From Lunularia cruciata (taxonomy: Eukaryota > Streptophyta > Marchantiopsida > Lunulariales > Lunulariaceae): 64,000 nt of DNA. Where the stretch lies: contig OX419762.1 of the NCBI GenBank assembly GCA_948567375.1, forward strand, positions 59,253,034 to 59,317,033. Direction: 5' to 3'. Position 1 is the first letter of the stretch; each line of letters opens with the position of its first letter. A program made the position numbers and the translations under genes. Of this stretch, positions 21,922 to 32,144 are shown piece by piece. Below the pieces are notes generated by a model. It made no database searches. It was given only the letters and a program-made list of their open reading frames with translations, and was not told the origin of the DNA.

Positions 21922-24900
21922 CTACCTTCTATGGTACATCTTCAACTTATCATGGTTAATCCTATCAAAGTGTCTTCCTCCCAACTCCTTGAGATCATAA
22001 GTGTAATTTCCCCACACCTTCTCTACTATGAAAGGTCCAAAGTACTTAGGCAAAAACTTCTTTTGCACTCTCTTGAATCGAATGGAATCAAACAACATTA
22101 CCCAATCACCTTCTTTGAAAGGCTCCACCTTCTTCTTGCCTTGCCTCTTGTCATAGCTCTCCTTTTGTTTCCTTTGGGCTTGCTCCACTCGAACCATAGC
22201 AACTGCTCTTGCCTCTTCCAACTCCATGAGTTGATCCTTCCTTGACTTCTCTGCATCACTTCCTTGTGCTTTCTTCAATCTCCTATGAATGCTTTGGAAG
22301 GTAGGAAGATCAAAGTGAATAGGTAAGGTAGACTCAATACCATACACCAATTGGAATGGAGAATATCCAGTGGAAGTCTTCATGGTTGTCCTATACTCCC
22401 ACAAAACTGCATGAATCCTCTTGTCCCAATGATGTTTAGCCCCCTCCATTTCTGCATCTTTGGCCAACATCATGCACAAGGTCCGATTGGTTCTCTCTGC
22501 CAAGCCATTGGAATTTGGCTTATAGGATGTAGTTACTCTATGTGTGATAGAGAAATGTCGTAGCATGGCTGTAGTAATGCTTCCTGTAAACTCTCCTCCT
22601 CTATCAGAAACCAACTCCAAAGGGCATCCAAACCTAGTGATAATGCGTTCATAAAGAAATCTACCCACTTCATCTTCATTCTTGTCCCTCAATGGTCTAG
22701 CCTCAACCCACTTGGTAAGGTAATCAGTAACTACCACAATGTACCGATTGTTCCTTGGGGTTCTATTGAGAGGTCCCACAAAATCAATTCCCCACTTCTC
22801 AAAAGGTCCTAGCAATGGAATTGATCTAAGTGGTGGAGTGGATGTAGACTTTCTAGCAAAAGCTTGACAAACATGACAAGTTTTGCAATAATCAAGACAA
22901 TCCTTGAAAATCCCTCTCCAATGGTAACCTGCATCTAGAATCTTGAAAGCAGTCACCTTTCCTGCAAAGTGTCCTCCACATACTAAACCTTCATGAAACT
23001 CCTTTATGAGTAGGATAGACTCTTCCTTACCCACTGCTCTTCGAAGTAGACCATCTGCTCCTTGGTGAAAAAGAATATCCTCCACCATTGTGTAAGGTCT
23101 AGATCTTGCTGCAAGGGCCTTCCTCTCCCTAGCATGCATCCCTTCTGGATAGTTACCTCTTGTCACAAAATCCACAATCTCCTTGTACTCCATTGGAATC
23201 TCTTGAGTGACTGAGATTGTCATGAGCTCCTCATCCGGGAAGGAATCATCTACTGGCTCATCTCCATCATGATCATAGGCTCTAGATAACAAATCAGCAT
23301 TTGCATGTTTCTTTCCTGGCCTATCCTCAATTGTGTAGTCATACTCAGACAAGAGTATCATCCACCTTGCTAGTCTCCCTTCAACATTAGGCTTGTTGAA
23401 GATGTACTTCAAAGCCTTGTGATCCGTGACAATTGTGGCTTTCCCTCCAATCAAGTAGTGTCTAAACTTCTTGAGACCAAAGATCACTGCCAACCCTTCT
23501 CTCTCTGTGACAGAGTAGTTCTTCTCTGCTGAAACCATCTGCCTACTAGCATAAGCTATTGGATGATCATGCCCATCTTGGTCTAATTGACTAAGAGTGC
23601 ATCATATAGCTACATTAGAAGCATCAGTGTAGAGGATGAAAGGCTTACTCCAATCAGGTTTAGCAAGAATTGGAGCTACAACAAGGGATTGCTTGAGCTC
23701 CTCAAAAGCTTTGAGAGCCTCCTTGTCTTCCAAAATCACCATGTAATCTACACCCTTCTTCATGTAGATGGTCAATGCATAAGCCTTGTTGGAAAATGAG
23801 AAGATGAACCTCCTGTAGTACCCAACCATTCCCAAGAATTGGCGTAACTTTGTCAAGCTTGAAGGGAATGGAAGGTCTGAGATTTTCCTCACCTTCTCAG
23901 GATCAACTGCTATTCCATCCTTGGAGATGATGTGCCCCAAAAGTAGACCTTCTTCACATCCAAAAATGCACTTCTCTGGGTTGAGTGATGCATTTGCCTC
24001 ATCCAAGCGTTGCAAGACTTTGATTAGGTGCTCAAAGTGCTCCTCCTTGCTCCCATAGACACAAAAGTCATCAATGAAATCTCTCACAAATTTCCCAATG
24101 AAAGGTTCAAATACCTTGTTCATGAACCGTTGGAATGTGGCTGGAGCATTGCAAAGCCCAAAAGGCATGACCTTGAAAGCGTAAGTTCCCCAAGGTGTGG
24201 TGAATGTGGTGAGTTGTTGATGCTCTGGTGCAATCTTGATTTGGTTATATCCACTATAACCATCTCCAAAACTGTACCTCTCATGACCTGCAACCTCCTC
24301 CAAGATCTCATCAATGAATGGCAATGGGTAGTAGTCCTTCTTTGTAACAGCATTGAGCTTCTTGTAATCCACACATACCCGAAGCTTGCCATTCTTTTTC
24401 TTCACAATGACAATTGGAGACACCCATTCTGAATTCTCCACCTCAAAGATAAATCCAGCCTCCTTGAGCTTATCAATCTCCTCCTTCACAACCAAAGATA
24501 TTGGTGGGCTAATGCGACGTTGCTTTTGGCGGATTGGTCTTGCATGTGACTCCACCTCTATCTTGTGCTCCTCCAAGGTGACTTCCTTCAAATCCTTGTA
24601 ACTAAAAGCAAACACATGGATGAACTTGCGGAAAATCTCCTCAAATCTCACCTTCTCCTCCTTGGTAACATTTGGGCCATACTTGAGGGTAGATAACCTT
24701 CTCTCTACCTCCTCAAGTGTCAATGGTGATTTATCTGGGTCCTTCAAAACCTCTGGCTTAGGTGCAAAATCCATAGCACATAAAGGATACACATCTGAAT
24801 CAGATTCAGATTCATCCTCCTCCGTGGAAGTCTCCTCTTCCATGCTTGTGTCCACACCTGAAGCTCCTCCTTCAGAATCTGATTCCCAATAATCAGAAGA

Positions 24901-26748
24901 TGGGGTATCTGAATGTGAAGTGTTGGTGGTGTTAGTCACAGGAACAGTGACTCTATGGTTTGATGGCCCAATCCTTAAGTACCCTTTGTGCCATCGATCA
25001 GTTGTGCGTGCTGCTCTCAACCATGGCCTCCCAAGAAGTAAGTCATAGCTTGAATCCTTCAAGACTTGGAAAGTCATGAGATTTTTGACTCCCATAACTG
25101 AAACTACCACCTTATCCATCACCCCTACTGGTCGAACTTGTTGCTTGTTTGCCATGCTCACCACAAATGTTGAAGGTCTTGAGGGTATCATACCCAACTT
25201 CTTCATCAACCTTTCTGACATGGCATTCACTGCTGATCCTCCATCAACCAATGCATCCTTGATGTTGTGACCATTCACTCTCACATCAATCTTGGAGGCA
25301 TATTCACAAGCCTCCCATGGTGCTGGCTTGGCATCCACCACCCCCATTGATACTGGAACTTTTGCCTTCTTCTTCTTCTTGCTCCTTGTAGAACTCAAAC
25401 CACCTCTAAGCTCCTTTCTCAAGGTAGGGTTCAAAGCAATTAATTGGCCCACTGTGATGTTAGCCTTGTGACTACCAACATCCTCCAACACATTGTAGTT
25501 CCATTGTTGCTTTGAGATCAAGAAGTCCTCCATCCCCAACTTCTTCCTTGGAGTCTTTGTTGTTGATGGTGTTGAGGTGCGAGTGCTCCTAGTAGACATA
25601 GGAGTATCCTTGCTTGAAGTAAATCCTTGAGAAGAGTGAACATCCTCTGCAAAACGAGCTCTCTTCTTCTCTTGTGCCAAAAGCTCCAAATTAGGACCCT
25701 TGGAGTTTGAGCACTCTCCCTTCTCATACTTGCTCTCAACCACATCTATGGATGCTATCCCCTTACCTTTGTTGGGATTAGGAGCCACTTGGGTTTCACT
25801 ACCTCCCTCTTTCCCTCTATTGGCTCCCTCATAACCCCTTCCTCCATGGTAAGTGGAATTTGGGCAATTCCTTTGGATATGGCCTCTTCCTCCACAACCA
25901 AAACAATTTCTATCATTGAAATTGTTGGCTGGTTGGCCTCCTCTATATGGATAGTTTCCATAACTCCTAGGCCCTCTCCCTACATTCTGATCCACCTCTC
26001 TCTTCTCCCATAGTTGCACCACATTGATCTTGAGATCCGCAAGTTGTTCTGTGATGTTTTGGAGTGGATCTTTTGGTGGAGGTGCAAGAACTGGAGCAAC
26101 TACTACTTGTGGTGCAACCCTTGTCACCAAAGTATCAGAAGTTCCACCATACTTGTAGCCTTGAGGAGGATGCACAACCTCCTTCACCACCAAATCACTC
26201 TCATCCCCTTCCAAACTCTCCTCCATACGAATTGCGATCTTGATAGCTTCAACCTTGGAAGAAGGTTTCTCATATCTCACCTTGCTTCTAATTTGTGGTC
26301 TCAATCCTCCCACAAAATTCTTGGTGAGCATAGCCCCTATGCCAATCATTGTAGTCTCCACATCATCCCCACCCTTCCTCAACACTATGCGAAATCTGGA
26401 CTCCAACTTTTCCACTCTTTCCACATAGACCCTCACTTTCTCTCCATCTCCTTGCTTGAGAAATGTAACCTCACTCATCAATCTCTCATAACTCTCATCA
26501 GGAAGAAAGTTCTCAATGAGTGCTGAAGTCAAAGTCTCCCAAGACTCCTCTTCCCCCTCTCTCCCCTCTCTCTTTTGGTATTCTGACTCATACCATGTAA
26601 GTGCTGCATCCTCAAAGAAATCTGGTAATAATGAGGCCCACTCATTCTTCCTCCTCTCATTGTTTCCTATGCAAGCTCTCTTGAAGTCTCTCACAAAGGC
26701 CTCCACATCTTCTCCATCCTTGCCAAAGAAAACCGGAAGTTTCCCCAT
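21922..26748 (-). pseudogene. Element 3 gag-pol polyprotein with one nonsense codon
   Basis: A single frame of 1,609 codons encodes Gag, the CCHC knuckle CFGCGGRGHIQRNC, protease (ALVDGGSAVN), RT (FIDDFCVYG, with YSFGDGYSGYNQI upstream), RNase H and integrase with an intact HHCC zinc finger (EFHEG, GGHFAGK, CKTCHVC), WGIDFVGPL, VSDRGGEFTG and LAERTNRT. It ends YHRR without a chromodomain. The only break is TGA at 23599-23601 (codon 1050) in RNase H just after DASNVAI, where Element 1 has GGA. Everything else looks functional, so this copy was disabled recently or used products in trans. Stop readthrough is possible but nothing seen supports it. Confidence 0.93.
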
Positions 26749-26982
26749 CTTAACCCCTCACTATCTTTCTTTTCTCTTAATTTTTTTTTCTCTTTTCTTT
26801 TCTCTCACTCTATTACTAATAGAGTATATACATGACTAACACCATCTGAGAATAATCCACTCTAGGGAACACAAAAGGTTCAGGTTGCTCCAAGATTTCT
26901 ATAGCAACATCAAATCCTAGAGTGCATATTAATCTAACTCTCATGGATAGTTTATCCATAAGTTGAAAGATTATCTCCATCA

Positions 26983-27456
26983 CTAATCTTGAGAACTAGC
27001 TGATGAAGGTGGTAGTATTTCTGTAGCTGTACTAAGACTCTCTCCAAGATCCTTCACCAAAGTTTCCAAAAGTGCTTTTACTCCACTACACTCATGTCCT
27101 TTTGGAAGTCCTTCAACTCCACAAACCTCACACAACTCCTTGGTCTTAGATCTTCTCCCTCCCAATCTTGGTGAAGAAGGTCCAACATGCAAACCCAAGT
27201 CAAGTAAGCCTCTCCTTTCCCTCAATCTCTTGCTCTCAAAGGTTAATGGACATGAACTTGCCTTATGTCCCTTCTCTCCACATAGAAAGCACTTAGACTC
27301 ACTCTTTCCTCCAAGTGGTGTAGGTTTTTGGATCCTCTCAACACTCTCTTCAAATTCTATTGTAAACTCTCTTTTCCTCAAATCCACCCCTACAATCACC
27401 TCAAACCCTTGGGGAACCTTGCATAATCTCAATTTCCACTCTTGATGACCCTCCAT
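26983..27456 (-). CDS. Element 3 pre-gag zinc-knuckle ORF (157 codons), intact
   Basis: It starts at an ATG (MEGHQEWKLRLCKVPQGFEV) and ends SSASSQD with a stop, 234 bp upstream of the gag ATG. It has a CCHC knuckle CFLCGEKGHKASSC near residues 57-70 and a second Cys/His group CEVCGVEGLPKGHEC near residues 110-124. I recognise no capsid, protease or envelope domain. Length and frame match the interrupted Element 1 copy, and five residue differences were counted between the two. A nucleic-acid-binding accessory protein is the simplest reading; duplication of the gag nucleocapsid is another. Confidence 0.7.
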   Translation of the reverse strand: MEGHQEWKLRLCKVPQGFEVIVGVDLRKREFTIEFEESVERIQKPTPLGGKSESKCFLCGEKGHKASSCPLTFESKRLRERRGLLDLGLHVGPSSPRLGGRRSKTKELCEVCGVEGLPKGHECSGVKALLETLVKDLGESLSTATEILPPSSASSQD

Positions 27457-28104
27457 GTTCCCAAAGATGAATCTAAACACTCAAACATGCTTTTTGTTGA
27501 TCTCAAACTTCTCATGCATGAGATCTCCACTCTGCAGAATTGACCCTTCCTCACAATGTCACTCAAATCTCCCAACGAATATGTCACAGTCCTCTGAAAT
27601 TTTCCACACTTGATCACAACTCTAGGGCGTCCCTCCCTGCAAAATTTTAGATCTTTTCATCGAGCCATTTGGCCTAGACACCTTTCTATTCAGCACCCAT
27701 ATTTCAGATTTGGTCAGAAAACCACCCCCCTCACTTCAAAAACTCATAACGCACTGCGCAAAAATGATCTCTCTCTAATTTTTGTGGCACCAGGTAGGAT
27801 ACAATGCACTGAATTTTCTTGGAAATTTTCAGGACAATTCACTAAAAATTGAAGAAATGGCAGACTCTGTACAATTTTCCAGAGAGCATGCAGTTGCGGG
27901 AGCACTTTACCCTATCAACTTTCAAAAATTCTAGCCCAGTGCGCATAGAAGCTCTCTCAATAATTTCAAGTGTGCTAACTGAAAAATAACCCAAGCTATC
28001 ATGTGTAGAAATCTCAAGTCCAGATCTCAAACTTGAGATTTTGCCCAAAATCACTTTAATCCCCAAAATCTGCAATCCACCTCACACAATCTCTCCAATT
28101 CCTC

Positions 28105-28275
28105 TCATGTGTACAAGATGTACAAAATCACCTCAAAGACATCATAATGAACTACAGGGTATACAAATGGATCTTGGTTCTCTAACATAAGTTCAGCCCT
28201 CTCCTCTCCTAATGTTCTCTCCAAGTGAGCTCTCATAGCCTCCTTCTGCCTAATGTAGAATTGGACGCGGAACAT
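28105..28275 (-). CDS. Element 3 56-codon ORF after primer site, intact
   Basis: This is the equivalent of 8907-9077 in Element 1. The ATG lies 20 bp from the primer-binding site. The frame is open to TGA and ends in the hydrophobic VILYILYT. No family is recognised. Confidence 0.35.
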   Translation of the reverse strand: MFRVQFYIRQKEAMRAHLERTLGEERAELMLENQDPFVYPVVHYDVFEVILYILYT

Positions 28276-28294
28276 TATCTTGCCTTCTAGAGAG

Positions 28295-28312
28295 GTCCCG
28301 GCAACGGAACCA
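28295..28312 (-). other. Element 3 primer-binding site (tRNA-Asp-like)
   Basis: On the minus strand it reads TGGTTCCGTTGCCGGGAC, starting 4 nt inside the LTR. It matches the known tRNA-Asp type site TGGCGCCGTTGCCGGGG except for TT in place of GC and a terminal difference. Confidence 0.75.
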
Positions 28313-28316
28313 AAAA

Positions 28317-28995
28317 TGTGAGCCGGCCTGTCTCTCACTCAGGATGAACCTCTGATGGCTATTATGGTAGCGCACCATGGACTAAGAAGGCAAGGAACCC
28401 CAACTCCATCATACTCCTCCAAGGCTAACACTCCAAGACTCAAGACATTGCTCACTAGAGAACTCAATGAGAGAGAGATAGTTGCAAATGAAAGGATGAT
28501 GAGTACCTCCTCACTCCTTGTTTATATACTTGTGAAATAGTTACGTACCAAAGTTACTAATTACCGTAGTAACTCAAGTTACTAGACTAAAAGTCAAGTA
28601 AAGTCAAAAAGTAGAAAGGAATATCCATTCACATGGGCATATTCCCCTTATCTTGACCCAACCACTAAAGCAAGGATTCCTTCACATGGGCTATCCTTGG
28701 ACTAAAGAAGAATCCAAAACAAAAAGGCTTGCGGGCCCAAGAGTTCTCAACTCTTTCCCCAAAGCCAAACACCTAGGAATAATACCAAGTCAACACACTA
28801 AAATCCAAAATAGTGGTGCTCATCTTTTCTACTTCCTCTAAAGTAAGGTCCCATCTATCTTAGCTATGACTAACTTTAGCTAACCATGACTAATATAGAA
28901 CCATCCTTTATCTCTATATAAATAATATCTCTTAAGTACTTGTAATACTAAGCTAAATATCACAATACCACACACATGCACAAATGGGTGTTACA
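28317..28995 (-). repeat. Element 3 5' LTR
   Basis: It is identical to 21195-21873 except for C/A in GTAAGGTC(C/A)CATCT. It is followed by the target duplicate AGCC and then by the resumed Element 1 integrase. Confidence 0.95.
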
Positions 28996-29650
28996 AGCCA
29001 TGCTACGACATTTCTCTATCACACATAGAGTAACTACATCTTATAAGCCAAATTCCAATGGCTTGGCAGAGAGAACCAATCAGACCTTGTGCATGATGTT
29101 GGCCAAAGATGCAGAAATGGAGGGGGCTAAACATCATTGGGACAAGAGGATTCATGCAGTTTTGTGGGAGTATAGGACAACCATGAAAACTTCCACCGGA
29201 TATTCTCCATTTCAATTGGTGTATGGTATTGAGTCTACCTTACCTATTCACTTTGATCTTCCTACCTTCCAAAGCATTCATAGGAGATTGAAGAAAGCAC
29301 AAGGAGGTGATGCAGAGAAGTCAAGGAAGGATCAACTCATGGAGTTGGAAGAGGCAAGAGCAGTTGCTATGGTTCGAGTGGAGCAAGCCCAAAGGAAACA
29401 AAAGGAGAGCTATGACAAGAGGCAAGGCAAGAAGAAGGTGGAGACTTTCAAAGAAGGTGATTGGGTAATGTTGTTTGATCCATTCGATTCAAGAGAGTGC
29501 AAAAGAAGTTTTTGCCTAAGTACTTTGGACCTTTCATAGTGGAGAAGGCGTGGGGAAATTACACCTATGATCTCAAGGAGTTGGGAGGAAGACACTTTGA
29601 TAGGATTAACCATGATAAGTTGAAGATGTACCATAGAAGGTAGAGAGACC

Positions 29651-29672
29651 TTCACTTTGAGGACAAAGTGAA
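29651..29672 (+). other. Conserved hairpin between pol stop and 3' LTR (Element 1)
   Basis: TTCACTTTG-AGGA-CAAAGTGAA is a 9-bp perfect stem just after the pol stop. It is preserved in both family members. Confidence 0.5.
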
Positions 29673-29682
29673 AACTTAGTCC

Positions 29683-29691
29683 GGGGGTAAA
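29683..29691 (+). other. Element 1 polypurine tract
   Basis: The short G-rich GGGGGTAAA adjoins the 3' LTR. It is also present in Element 3. Confidence 0.6.
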
Positions 29692-30384
29692 TGTAACACC
29701 CATTTGTGCATGTGTGTGGTATTGTGATATTTAGCTTGGTATTACAAGTACTTAAGAGATATTATTTATGTAGAGATAAATGATGGTTCTATATTAGTCA
29801 TGGTTAGCTAAAGTTAGTCATAGCTAAGATAGATGGGACCTTACTTTAGAGGAAGTAGAAAAGATGAGCACCACTATTTTGGATTTTAGTGTGTTGACTT
29901 GGTATTATTCCTAGGTGTTTGGCTTTGAGGAAAGAGTTGAGAACTCTTGGGCCCGCAAGCCTTTTTGTTTTGGATTCTTCTTTAGTCCAAGGATAGCCCA
30001 TGTGAAGGAATCCTTGACTTAGTGGTTGGGTCAAGATAAGACCACATGCTTAGGGGAATATGCCCATGTGAATGGATATTCCTTTTCTACTTTTTGACTT
30101 TACTTGACTTTTAGTCTAGTAACTTGAGTTACTATGGTAATTAGTAACTTTGGTACGTAACTATTTCACATGTATATAAACAAGGGGTGAGGAGGTACTC
30201 ATCATCCTTTCATTTGCAACCATCTCTCTCTCATTGAGTTCTCTAGTGAGCAATGTCTTGAGTCTTGGAGTGTTAGCCTTGGAGGAGTATGATGGAGTTG
30301 GGGTTCCTTGCCTTCTTAGTCCATGGTGCGCTACCATAATAGCCATCAAAGGTTCATCCTGAGTGAGAGACAGGCCGGCTCACA
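29692..30384 (+). repeat. Element 1 3' LTR
   Basis: It is 693 bp and differs from the 5' LTR at 7 positions, 6 of them transitions. It ends CCGGCTCACA, followed by AGTCTTCCCATCC, the continuation of the pre-insertion locus. Confidence 0.95.
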
Positions 30385-30431
30385 AGTCTTCCCATCCTTT
30401 GTGTTTTCTACACGGTTGCCCTTTTGTTCTC
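30385..30431 (+). repeat. Retroelement tail, right part, resumed after Element 1
   Basis: TCTTCCCATCCTTTGTG through ACACGGTTGCCC continues the tail interrupted at 8172. It aligns with 5655-5692. Confidence 0.7.
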
Positions 30432-30572
30432 TGTGATATATAGCTATATATTCAAGGCACTTAAATTTCTCTAGAAATTATTCAACTCCCTAATCACTAA
30501 TTCAATCAACTCCTTAATCTATCAAGAACCACCTCAAACAAACTCATATGTGATATATAGCTCTATATTTCA
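30432..30572 (+). repeat. Short repeat insertion flanked by 23-bp direct repeats
   Basis: TGTGATATATAGCTATATAT (30432-30454) and a near copy (30549-30572) flank about 94 bp homologous to 6005-6112. The layout looks like a small retroposed element with its target-site duplication. Confidence 0.5.
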
Positions 30573-31079
30573 TGGGGGTGAAAGCAAAGTTAAACCTGAC
30601 TGATATCTTCTAGAAGAAAGTTGTTCGGCATCTGCCTACTAGTTTCATAGGCTTCACCATTCAGTTTTTTTCTTCCTCAACGGGAGTTGAAATTGAGTCT
30701 TACAAAAATTCTTATCCTAATTGATAGAGAAATTGGGATTAAATCAACATCTCACATATGAGAATGAAATATATGAAATGTGAGGTGCTCTTTTCCTCAA
30801 GTATTGTTGCTTACTTTAGATAAAAAAAATTTTCAAATTAATGTTATTTCTTCTCTTATATATCTAAGATATGTAGTAGTAATTCATGTAAAGTCATTTC
30901 TATGATCTAATTGTTCAAAATGCTTATCTTCTATTCCCATAGACTTCCCATAAATTATTAAAAATAAGAATATGGAAAGACATCTCAAAAACTAGCCTAA
31001 AGAATTTGAGAAAAATAAGTACAACTTGAAATATTTGAAAAGAACTTCCCATCATGATTCTAATTCCCGGTAGAAGTGT
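30573..31079. other. AT-rich spacer, no gene
   Basis: No frame, repeat match or RNA fold is visible. Confidence 0.5.
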
Positions 31080-32144
31080 TGAGGGTATTGGGCTCCCTTC
31101 TTGAGGAGGAGGAATTTTGTAGCTCTTATATCTTAAATACTCTGATTTAGGCTATTGCCCATGCTCACCTACTCGTCTGGGGAATGCATAGTGCCTTACT
31201 TTCTCCTTTTGAGATGTTATGTCTCAAGAGCATCCTATTTTTCATGCACATATACTCTCATTGTTGTCCTCCTACCACATCTATTGTCCTTTGATAGTCA
31301 CATGCGTCATACCTTCTCCACACTCTTAGGGCCTTGTATGCTCACACATTTATCATATGATTGGCAATATTTGTAGATAGCTCTTCCCATAACCAAAGGG
31401 AGGATGCAATATGACATCCCAAGAGGTTATTGCATATGCAACTTACTTAGGAGCATGGGCCTAGTGGCTCTACTTTTGGCAAATAGGTTCTTACACAAGG
31501 GGCGCCTGTTTCTATTGCAACCATCATGATTGTTGACTCAAGCACCCTTGTCTCTTAAATATCTCTTCAATTGGCTCGTGATTTATTGCCAAGATCGGCA
31601 CATACATCACTTCTCTCTTTGCAAACTTTGAACATGAACATTCAAGTGGAGCTCAATGGTGTGTGCACACTCACACCCTTTCAAGCATCCGCATTGAATT
31701 GCATTTACCAAATAGAGCTAGGATTCTCTCTTGTGGTAGGAAGCGCATGGGTGCTTAGCTTCATTCTTCCCTTTTGATTAAGGACTTTTAGTTCACATTG
31801 GAGGAGTTCAGCACATCACTTCAAACTTGGCTAGGTCTACCACATCTAACACTCTTGGCCATACCAATGCTTGTGCGATTCAACATTTGACGTGGAGGGC
31901 ATCCATATCTTGTGATGTGCCATTGAAGGAGAAAGCCTATTATAGTCCACAATGCCATTAAAGATATTATGGCTTAGATATTTTGCTTCACTCGCTCACA
32001 AGTTCAAATTGAGCACTGGATGGTCCTACCATGCCCACCTTATAGGATATGGATAGATATTGTCACTTTCAAGGATGGTTGGCATAAATTTTATGATGTG
32101 GTTGTGGCAAACCCACTCCGATGAGAGTCCTTGGCACAAACTAG
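31080..32144 (+). pseudogene. Second RT/endonuclease retroelement fossil, left part
   Basis: Several frames carry pieces of the post-RT region: LLSFDSHMRHTFSTLLGP (near 31280), LPITKG, then MTSQEVIAYATYLGAWA (near 31408). The C-terminal domain follows near 31950-32120, with HNAIKDIM, VTFKDG and DVVVANPLR. These match the order in the copy at 6386-7959 but are divergent, so this belongs to the same superfamily and perhaps a different family. There are many stops and frameshifts. The element is interrupted by the solo LTR at 32145. Confidence 0.5.

Larger units (their letters stand above)
21195..28995 (-). mobile_element. Element 3: young Ty3/gypsy element, inverted inside Element 1
   Basis: The LTRs (21195-21873 and 28317-28995, 679 bp each) differ at a single position that I could find. 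The target duplication is AGCC, 4 bp (21191-21194 and 28996-28999). The element is 7.8 kb and carries both leader ORFs and one long gag-pol frame interrupted by a single stop. It is the youngest mobile element in the window and a sister subfamily of Element 1. Confidence 0.96.
17022..29643 (+). pseudogene. Element 1 gag-pol, split by Element 3
   Basis: The parts are 17022-21194 and 28996-29643. From the start the order is Gag (WYESEY near residue 45), CCHC knuckle CFGCGGRGHIQRNC (near 282), protease ALVDGGSAVN (near 502), RT with VRDFIDDFCVYG (near 888), RNase H with YTDASN (near 1037), then integrase with WGIDFVGPL and VSDRGEEFTGS. Damage compared with Element 3: a TGC-to-TGA stop at 19791-19793, loss of three RT residues before PWGTYAF (near 19560), an H-to-Y change in the integrase zinc finger (GGYFARK near 20790), the Element 3 insertion, and a 1-nt deletion near 29480. 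It is clearly inactive. Confidence 0.93.
8173..30384 (+). mobile_element. Element 1: Ty3/gypsy LTR retrotransposon with two nested insertions
   Basis: The outer element of the nest has 693-bp LTRs at 8173-8865 and 29692-30384, differing at 7 positions. The probable target duplication is 4 bp, GGTC before and AGTC after. The order is LTR, tRNA-Asp-like primer site, 56-codon ORF, 157-codon zinc-knuckle ORF, gag-pol, purine tract, LTR. Element 2 sits at 10021-16613 and Element 3 at 21195-28995. No chromodomain is visible after integrase. The primer site and the YSFGDGYSGYNQI-type RT suggest the non-chromoviral branch of plant Ty3/gypsy; this is inference. Confidence 0.93.

Noticed and set aside
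24028-26839. Many long + strand frames opposite Element 3 gag-pol (up to 170 codons)
   Set aside because: They mirror the minus-strand polyprotein and recur antisense to Element 1. They have no domain of their own and are explained by codon bias of the sense frame.
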